From positions 22,261,501 through 22,325,500 of the forward strand of contig NC_081808.1 of the NCBI RefSeq assembly GCF_030704535.1: DNA of 64,000 bases. Reading direction: 5' to 3'. The stretch is from Vitis vinifera. Lineage: Eukaryota > Streptophyta > Magnoliopsida > Vitales > Vitaceae. Position 1 is the first letter of the stretch. Each line of letters opens with the position of its first letter. This document shows positions 56,976-64,000 of this stretch, in pieces. The notes under the pieces were generated by a model. That model was not told the DNA's origin. It was given only the letters and a program-made list of their open reading frames with translations, and did no database searches. A program made the position numbers and the translations under genes.

Positions 56976-58030
56976 TCAATTATAAGTTATAACATAAATT
57001 TCGGCTGCAATCGATGCACCACCCAGAAGCATGGCCACCACGCCGAACACCCAGTTCGGTAACCAGGCTACTCATCATTTTGGGCTTCTTGATCTTAAGC
57101 CACAGGAAGCATGGATGCACAAAGAACCACACATATCCGAACGTAGCCCTGAACAATGAGCGCAGCCACCATGGACACGCCCTCTTCATTCTGCTCGTAT
57201 ATTTGGACTCAATGAGGTCGAACATCGGCATACCATCAATTTGGAATGAGCTTACTGCATTGATTATCACAAACAAACTTGTGAGTCCTAGCAATGCTCG
57301 CGACACATCTCGCCCATGGAATGCATACGGGGCTGTAAGCATTCCCCCATTTGCTGGTATCTGTCAAATTGTAACACCAAACATTCTCCTTTAGTGTCCA
57401 TTACAAGACAAAAACCTCAAATTCAATGAATACGACATCGTATGGAATAATTTTTGGTTTTGGCTTTAAGCAGAAAAATAAAAAGTTTATTCAAGAAGCA
57501 TAAGCAGAGAAAAAAAAAAGAAGCTTATTCAAGAAGCAATATTTTCCTAATTTTCTTAATACTAAATATTTAAGATCCTGAGTTCACACTTCATTATTTG
57601 ACTGTTTCTTTTAATAATTGCCTATTAAAGTAAGAAATTAATTGTAACACCCAAATGCTCTGCTAACGTAACACTATCAATGTAGACTTCTAAAAGAAAA
57701 TGGCCTATCCCTTACTCCTAAGTATTTTGTCACATCCAATTCATCTTAGAAAGTAGAATTTGCAGTAGCAAGTTAAGACAAATGGATTTACAAGGAATAA
57801 TAGAGTACCTGAATCTCGAGTATAAGGTTGTGGCCTCTAAAAGCAAAAGAAATAATCCCAAGGGCATTAAGCACATCAAAAACATATTTAATGTCGGAAT
57901 CGCCTCTTACTGGATCATAAGACACTCCTGGAAGCCAACCCTTTGAGATTGACACCACCCATATTGAGGCGCAATACCCTATGGCTGTAATGTCTCCGAT
58001 AAAGGACACTCCTGCTATGGAGTTCAAGTG
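56976..58030 (-). pseudogene. LHT8/AATL1-like amino acid transporter pseudogene, 5' truncated
   Basis: Lysine-histidine-type transporters move amino acids across the plasma membrane. On the minus strand, 58030-57809 reads HLNSIAGVSFIGDITAIGY and LNALGIISFAFRGHNLILEI, ending at a proper GT donor. 57360-56976 reads IPANGGMLTAPYAFHGRD, SLFVIINAVSSFQI and CPWWLRSLFRATFGY. Between them, the family's exon coding about 45 residues (after LEIQ, through a membrane span) is missing. Another 25 or so residues are lost in frame after GYVWFFV (before HPCFLWLKIKKPK), and a frameshift follows; the C-terminal frame is recovered as WLPNWVFGVVAMLLGG to a TGA at 56976. The 5' side stops at 58030, where repeat DNA starting TGTAACCCC begins. 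Confidence 0.85.
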
Positions 58031-58320
58031 TAACCCCAAGTTTTTTTTAAAGGGTAATTTAGGAAATTCATAATAATGATATTAAATTAATTAATTAATT
58101 AATTTATTTAATAAAATGGAAGAGGGGTGAAAAGGTAATTTTATGAATAATACCTAGGTATAAATAGAAAATGTTTTTTTTCCTGTTCTTTTCTGAATTG
58201 CGTTCCTGTTCGTAGAGAGTTTCCAGAGAACATAAAGTTGAGGTCAGATTTCAAGATTTGAAGAACAAACCTCTATAGGTAAGATTCCAACCCCTAGATT
58301 ATTATTTTAGATTCGTTAGT
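58028..58320. mobile_element. LTR-like end, starts TGTAACCCC, with leader-like sequence
   Basis: The sequence replaces the LHT-like exon from 58028 onward. It starts TGTAACCCCAAG, has a TATA-like GGTATAAATAG at about 58154 and ends in a leader with a splice-donor-like AGGTAAG at 58279. This looks like the promoter-bearing start of an LTR-type element that runs rightward. A matching second end was not found in the window. Confidence 0.45.
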
Positions 58321-59790
58321 TAATTTCTAGCGCATTAGATATATTTTTTTTTTGGAAAACCCCAAATCTAGATTAGGGTTAGTTTATTTTTTTTAATCCG
58401 TTTTAATATCAAAATAGTGAAAATTTAAGATTTTGATTTATTGTTGGAAATTGGAAAATTTTAAGTTTTTAGAAAAAAAAAAAAGACTCTTTGGAATGTT
58501 TCGCTTTAGACTAGGGTTAATTCAAAAAAAAAAAAAAAAAAAAAAAAAACCTAGAGGACGCATCTGCACACTGTGGAATTGGAGAATGACTTAAGGATTA
58601 AAAAAAAAAAAAAAAACATGGAGGACGCGTGTGCACATCGATGGAATTGGAGAATGGAAAAAAATATATATAATGGAGGATGTTTGTTAGTTAATATATA
58701 TATATGTTTATTATTTTCTTGGCAATAATAGAGTATTGTTGGGAATAAATTTTATGTTTAAAAAAAAGAAAAAAAAAAGTAAGAATAGAAGTTTTAAATA
58801 AAAAGGAAGTAAAGTTTTTTTGATATTATAATTATGAGCGTAAGTGTAGACCCCCGTGTTGGGGTGCATTTCGTACAACCTGTTTTGCCAAATGTCCAAA
58901 TTTCAAGGAGCCACGTGGAGGTTGAAGACTGGTCACCAGGTAACACACCTTGCCATTGAGAGGGAGTGTGTAGAAGCAATCAAAATAGGACACCTGTCAA
59001 GAGGATATTCTGAAAATCCTCAGGCCGTTATGGAGGAGCGTTTGGCAGCTGCAGGGGAGGCAGGTTGCTTTTTGGACGTGTTTGTTGATTTCTAGTGCAT
59101 TAGATATATTTTTTTTTTTGGAAACCCCAAATCTAGGTTAGTTTTTTTTTTTTTTTTAATTCATTTTAATATCAAAATAGTGAAAATTTAAGATTTTGAT
59201 TTATTATTGAAAATTGAAAATTCTTAAGTTTTTAGAAAAAAAAAAAAACTTGGAGGACGCGTCTGTACACTGTGGAATTGGAGAATGACTTAAAAAAAAA
59301 AGAAAAAAAAACATGGAGGACGCGTGTGCACATAGATGGAATTGGAGAATGGAAAAAAATATATATAATGGAGGATGTTTGTTAGTTTATATATATATAT
59401 ATATATATGTTTATTATTTTCTTGGCAATAATAGAGTATTGTTGGGAATAAATTTTATGTTTAAAAAAAAGAAAAAAAAAGAAGAAAGAATAGAAGTTTT
59501 AAATAAAAAGGAAGTAAAGTTTTTTTGATATTATAATTATGAGCGTAAGTGTAGACCCCATGTTGGGGTGCATTTCGTACAACCTGTTTTGCCACATGTC
59601 CAGATTTCAAGGAGCCACGTGGAGCTTGAAGACTGGTCACCAGGTAACACACCTTGCCATTGAGAGGGAGCTGGTAGAAGCAATCAAAATAGGACACCTG
59701 TCAAGAGGATATTCTGAAAATCCTCCGGCCGTTATGGAGGAGCGTCTGGCAGCTGCAGGGGAGGCAGGTTGCTTTTTGGACGTGTTTGTT
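58319..59790. repeat. Large tandem duplication, about 0.7 kb, two copies
   Basis: Copy 1 (58319-59086) and copy 2 (59087-59790) share the order: GCATTAGATAT, an AAAACCCCAAATCTAG block, an A-rich tract, GGAGGACGCGTGTGCACAT, a TA run, ATTATGAGCGTAAG, then TGTAGACCCC...GGACGTGTTTGTT. Copy 2 lacks about 60 bp near the A-rich tract. The junction GTTTGTTGATTTC has short homology to both breakpoints. The unit spans the left border of the LTR element listed next, so the duplication came after that insertion. Confidence 0.85.
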
Positions 59791-62700
59791 GAGAGATATT
59801 TCAAGATTCAGGGGTTTTCAGAGAGTGTGGAGGCAAGGGAAGCGGGCAGTGCTTTTAGGATGAGAGAGGGGTAATTGGGGGGAGGAGGTTGGCTTGAGAG
59901 TTGTGGACAACTTGAGGAAAAGATGAGCCGAGAGTGAAGGAGAAAGAATCTGAGAAAGATAGAGTTGAAGAGGCGAGAGGAGGAACAACTCAAGAACTTT
60001 GAAAGAGCATCTCCAGGTACATTGGTGGTAATCTCTTGGACTATTCTCACTCACTCTGTTTTCTTTCTATCTTACATTTTCTTTTGCTGTCTCTGTTTTC
60101 TTTTCTTATCCTTGGTTGGTTGTTCGGGTATAAGTGTGATGCTGTATTACTTTCCTCTGTATTTTTTGCTTATTTGGATATGGCTCATTCCCCTTTTGGT
60201 ATTTATTTTAAACTCTCCTGATGCACCACTGGCCAGAACCCCTGGATCTCAATATGAAAGGGGATCCCACTTAATGCTTTGCTCACTCTGTTTTGCTCTG
60301 TTCTGAGCACGTTATATCCCATTTTTCTTTTTTCACACTTCTTTACTTCTAGCACCCCAATCCATATCCCTTTTTATGGCTCACAATTCTGGGTTTATTC
60401 CGAATGATTTGGCTGTGTATATTCTGATCTGGGTTCGAGGAGAGATGGCTATGTATTTCGGCTCGCCACCATAGATTCATGGTTCCCAGTGGACGAGATG
60501 CATATGGCTCTCAGGCAAATCAATTTCCCTTGGCAAATGAGGTTGTAAGAGAGACTGGAGTTGTCCTCATTTGAGACCGATCTTTAAATTGTAACAGGGT
60601 GCCAAATGAGCTCAATAGCGAGCAGCCAACAGGATCAATCATGTGCACAGCCTCGGCAACGTGGGTCAGATTATGAGGGTCGATTCCCGCCATCGCCTAG
60701 TGATATATACCAAACTCAGCTGTCCTCGAACGACCTTATCATGGCAAGAGTATAATGGCCATGTTAATGCAAGAGAAGATCCTTGTGGGAATATTATGCA
60801 TGTAATGTCTCATGGGTGTTTTGCTGCGGCAGGGTTTCTCCTATTCTTCATGAGTATCGTCATCGAACCTTGAGTTTAGCATTTTCTGTGGAGTCACAAG
60901 TGGGGCCTTGATCTGACACAGGGTGCTGCTGTCGGAAGAAGAACAACTTTAGCTTATCAGGTGCCACTGAGTGATATTACTACTACCTGTGTGGAGGTAT
61001 GAATTTTGAGCAGACTCGCGTGGACCAAATACAGTGGCATCCAGATTATTGCAGCCCCCGTGTCGTCATATATATTCTGGTGAAAAAGAAAAGTCTCACG
61101 GTCGTGAGAGTTTCTAGAGATTCCAAAGGTGAGCTACCTTACCTTTCATTTTTTTGTGGTCATGGCTGCAGCTGGAGTACTGAGGGCTGCCAGTAAAACA
61201 TACCGAGGGGTGTAGGGCTGGATGCTGTTTTGAGTCTAAGGACTTCTGCAGATGAAAGAATTAAAGCAGTGATCAAGAGAAAATACTCACTACCCAAACA
61301 GAAGATCCTACATCCTTGCAGCCCGGTGGATCGTTGAGTCTCTCAAAGCTGTGAAGTTCATAGGCAAAGAGTACTTTAACGTCCTCTTTAGTCTTGCTGC
61401 AGTTGAATACCTCGTAGGAAGAGAAAGTGCCAATGCCCAGGTCCTTTGAACGGTTCCCAACAAGCTCTATAATCTCACAGTCAACATGCCATAGCATTCC
61501 TCATTGGCAGCCTGAGAAAGCCAAGTTCTACTCCGAGTTTGCTAGAACAAGAATAACCTGGTAAACAAATGCCTTCTCTTGCAGCCTTACCATCGTTCTT
61601 GGCTGCACAGATATTTCTTTCAAAGGCAGTCTTTGCTGTTGTCAGTCTTGGTGCCCCTTATTCCTACTTGGCCTTGTTCCTGAAATGGTAAGCATGATAC
61701 AGATTGACAATGGCACGTCCAGCTCTACCACTGCGCCCTCTTGCAATGACTGTGTAGCTAAGTGAAGAATTCCTGACCTCCTCAAGCAGGTTTGAGCTGT
61801 ACTTGAAAGGGTTGATCACAAAAGCGATGAATCTGTGATTATTTGGACAACCAGCTGCTCTAATGATTGTGTGAAATCTTATATGACTTAACTTGGGCTT
61901 GCCAATAATGGTCCCAACAGCTAGTAGACTTGGCTTGGGGAAGCACCCAATCAAGCCTTATTGGCAAGGATGGATATGTAGATGCACCAAATCGCTGCAT
62001 GGTTCGCATGGCCACGTTCGAACCACGTGTCCTTTCTTTGTATCTCATCGTCTTCGATTTTAAAATAATTTCCCAATTCCCGGTTTTCAAATGGTTTTTC
62101 CAATTTCTAGATTTCTAAAATAATTTTAACTTTTTCAAATCTTCATCCTTAGATTTTCTTTTGCTTACGTTCATCAAAAATCCTATTTTCAATAAAATTT
62201 GGCCGCCATTTTCTTTTTGACGAGCCCCTTTCGAATTTGTCATGATTTAAAATGTTTTAAAATAAACATGAATTTAAATTCCGTAATTCCGAATAATTGA
62301 ATTTATAGAATTAATTCATGCAAAAATAAACGGGCTTTGGTGGGGGCCCTACATAAGTGATTTCCTTATGATTAATTGATCGATTGATTTAATTGCCATG
62401 AATGATAGATTTTATTATGATCTGTGACATATCTCGTGATTGTTGTTATGCACTAACCTCCTCTCTTGATAGCGCATGGTGGCTTGTTGGTCAGGTACGC
62501 ACCTATTCTCACTCTGGTCACTCTATATACATGTATTGATTTTCATATCTGCATGATCAATTCGGGTATTCATTGATTTCTTTATTAGATGCCACGATTG
62601 CTTCATTTTATTAGTAGAGACCTGTCTTTAGGGACTTAGAGGGGTGCTACGGTCTTTACCGTACCTTCCCGATAAGTAACCTGACCCCCGAACCCGATCC

Positions 62701-62906
62701 GGTTTTTCACATACCACCTTTTCCAAAACAAGGAGTCACACTTAGGGTTTTTCTTTCTTATTTTGTTTACCCTTTAAAAATAAAATAAAAATAAGTGGCG
62801 ATTCCAAATCATTTTTCTTAATCAATAAAAATCATTAATAAAATAAAAATCGAGCTCGCCATCGAGTGGAAAACGCATGAGCTGAAAATGCGGGGTCCAC
62901 AGTAAG
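59545..62906. mobile_element. LTR-type insertion, TGTAGACC...GGTCCACA, GTAAG target duplication
   Basis: The element runs from TGTAGACCCCATG (59550) to GCGGGGTCCACA (62901). GTAAG lies on both sides (59545-59549 and 62902-62906). An earlier start at 58845, also after GTAAG, belongs to the tandemly duplicated copy. The terminal 600 bp resemble the 3' part of long LTRs of plant Gypsy elements, ending with a conserved AAGTGGCGATTCC block near 62793. No gag-pol is present. At 3.35 kb it is best read as a solo LTR or an LTR with extra internal sequence. Confidence 0.65.
60600..61960 (-). pseudogene. Gene-like segments inside the LTR-type element, not identified
   Basis: Two minus-strand frames look protein-like in composition: 61497-61273 (NRSKDLGIGTFSSYEVFNCS and VLFAYELHSFERLNDPPGC) and 61954-61664 (IRAAGCPNNHRFIAFVINPF and SLSYTVIARGRSGRAGRAIV). 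Both are short, without a start that fits, and are separated by stops. I do not recognise the family. They may be host gene fragments taken up by the retroelement, or simply LTR sequence that happens to be open. Confidence 0.35.
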
Positions 62907-63349
62907 TTAATAAATAACATAGAAATTAATTATTGAAATAAATTATAGTTTAATTAAGTTGTGTCCTAAGAAATAAATTTTAAAAAATATATATATAAAT
63001 AAATTCAGTTTTATATGAATTAGAAATTTATTAATTTTTAAAATATGAATAGATTAAATTACCTTTCATAATTAAAAAAAAAAAAATTAATTTGAATACC
63101 TAAAATTTTAGGATTGTCAAACCTATAATTTTAGATAAATAGTAATAATTATTCCTCTTATATTTGGTTAGGTGAAGAGTAGATTTTCAAGATTATTTCT
63201 CTCCAAAGTTTTTTAGGACTTCTTTTGAGGTAAGGGAAATTAATACAATTGTTAAATTTTTTTTGAAATAATTTTTAAGACACAACTCAATTAAACTATA
63301 CTTTATTTCAATAATTAATTTCTATGTTATTTATTAACTTACGCTCATA
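62902..63349. repeat. Inverted repeat, about 70-bp arms, 320-bp spacer
   Basis: GTAAGTTAATAAATAACATA at 62902 and onward to about 62968 is matched in reverse at 63283-63342. The right arm also contains GAGCGTAAG, which occurs on the far side of the LTR-type insertion (58835-58844 and 59541-59549). Before that insertion the arms were therefore at least 10 bp longer. The spacer is AT-rich with a leader-like AGATTTTCAAG and AGGTAAG at about 63182-63236. Confidence 0.8.
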
Positions 63350-64000
63350 CATCGGATATGAGAGAATGTTCCCGACGCTATATATGTAGAGGCTCCTCTT
63401 AACCAAGTAGACGCGTTTTAAAGCCGTGAGGGCCCCCTTGGGCCTAAACCGGACAATATTTACACGGTTGGGTGTGAGTTGTTACAAATGGTATCAGAGC
63501 CGATCCCCGACCCCGGTGTGGGGGTTTGTTTGGCTTCGTAAGGAGTGTTTGTCTGTTTGACCCCGCAATCCCATGGGATACAACGAGGACGTTGTGTCTG
63601 TATTGGGGGGGGGGGGGGGGGCGTGTTTCTGATGTCCCACATCGGATAGGGGAGAATGTTTTTGATAGACGCATTTTAAAGCCGTGAGGGCCTCTTTGGG
63701 TCCAAAGCGGACAATATCTACATGGTTGGGAGCGGGTCGTAACAAATGGTATCAGAGCCGATCCCCGACCTTGGTGTGGGGGTTTGTTTGCCCCCATAAG
63801 GGGTGTTTGTCTGTTTGGCCTCACAATCTCATGGGACACAACGAGGACGTTGTGTCTGCATGGGGGGTTTGTGATGTCCTACATCGGATAGAGGAGAATG
63901 TTCTTGATGTTATATATGTAGAGGCTTATTTTAACCAAGTAGACGCGTTTTAAAGCCGTGAGGCCTCCTTGGGCTTAAAGTGGACAATATTTATATGGTT
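63346..64000 (+). mobile_element. Tandem TRIM array: LTR-internal-LTR-internal-LTR
   Basis: Three LTR-like blocks share CATCGGATA, GAGAATGTT, GACGCGTTTTAAAGCCGTGA and GGACAATAT: about 63350-63484, 63631-63745 (lacking 30 bp or so around TATATATGTAGAGGC) and 63871 to the window end. Full copies begin TGTGATGTCC(T)ACATCGG and end GTTACA or GTAACA. After the first two blocks comes TGGTATCAGAGCC (63490-63502 and 63749-63761), complementary to initiator tRNA-Met, and about 125-145 bp of internal sequence with CAACGAGGACGTTGTGTCTG. No protein is encoded. Size and layout fit terminal-repeat retrotransposons in miniature. The first LTR lacks its TGTGATGTCC start. Confidence 0.85.
63490..63502 (+). 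promoter_or_regulatory. Primer-binding site of the first TRIM unit
   Basis: TGGTATCAGAGCC follows the first LTR after ACAAA. It would pair with the 3' end of initiator tRNA-Met. A second copy lies at 63749-63761. Confidence 0.85.

Noticed and set aside
63490-63761. tRNA-Met-like matches as tRNA genes
   Set aside because: Only the 13 bases complementary to the tRNA 3' end occur, directly after LTRs; no cloverleaf can be formed.
63444-63839. Minus-strand 131-codon frame near the right edge
   Set aside because: It runs through TRIM LTR and internal repeats, including the G run; the repeat explains its openness.
63350-64000. Cassandra-type TRIM carrying a 5S rRNA gene
   Set aside because: The LTR lacks 5S rRNA internal control boxes; only the general TRIM layout and the tRNA-Met primer site are present.

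Overview
The window is nuclear DNA of a flowering plant, most likely grapevine (Vitis) or a close relative. Evidence for a plant: intron-split genes with GT/AG junctions, a chloroplast-targeted tetrapyrrole enzyme, a plant-type DHHC S-acyltransferase, and plant-specific transposon families. The Vitis assignment is inference, from the look of the L1-type LINE proteins and of the small TRIM repeats; no search was run.

Layout. 1-8.3 kb: transposon-like territory holding two inverted satellite arrays (540-1960) and a broken, multi-exon Ulp1-type (C48) protease gene on the minus strand (3016-6139), with tandemly repeated first-exon-like units upstream of it (7750-8255). 8476-9483: a 1-kb element or inverted duplication with 185-bp arms, each carrying a TATA-like box facing inward. 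10286-19751: HEMC, porphobilinogen deaminase (hydroxymethylbilane synthase), 5 exons, 369 codons, apparently intact. 20.9-23.4 kb: an L1-type LINE that keeps ORF1 and its 3' tail but lacks ORF2. 25596-33238: a complete 7.6-kb PIF/Harbinger transposon with TTA target duplications, a Myb-like ORF, a DDE transposase and about 4.6 kb of unexplained sequence. 35638-56309: the orthologue of Arabidopsis PAT10 (DHHC protein S-acyltransferase), 11 exons, 349 codons, apparently intact although its introns hold a nested Copia-in-LINE, a LINE inside a hAT-like element, and a Tourist-like MITE. 56976-58030: a decayed LHT8/AATL1-like amino acid transporter on the minus strand, cut off at its 5' side by repeat DNA. 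58-64 kb: nested LTR-type elements (one with GTAAG target duplications and a 0.7-kb tandem duplication) and a tandem LTR/internal TRIM array running off the window.

The two working genes are unrelated housekeeping functions: HEMC makes hydroxymethylbilane for chlorophyll and haem in the plastid, and PAT10 palmitoylates proteins at Golgi/tonoplast membranes. Most of the rest is mobile DNA. I found no convincing new biochemical system. The most unusual structures are the inverted satellite pair, the cargo-bearing Harbinger, the ORF2-less LINE, and the insertions nested in PAT10 introns.
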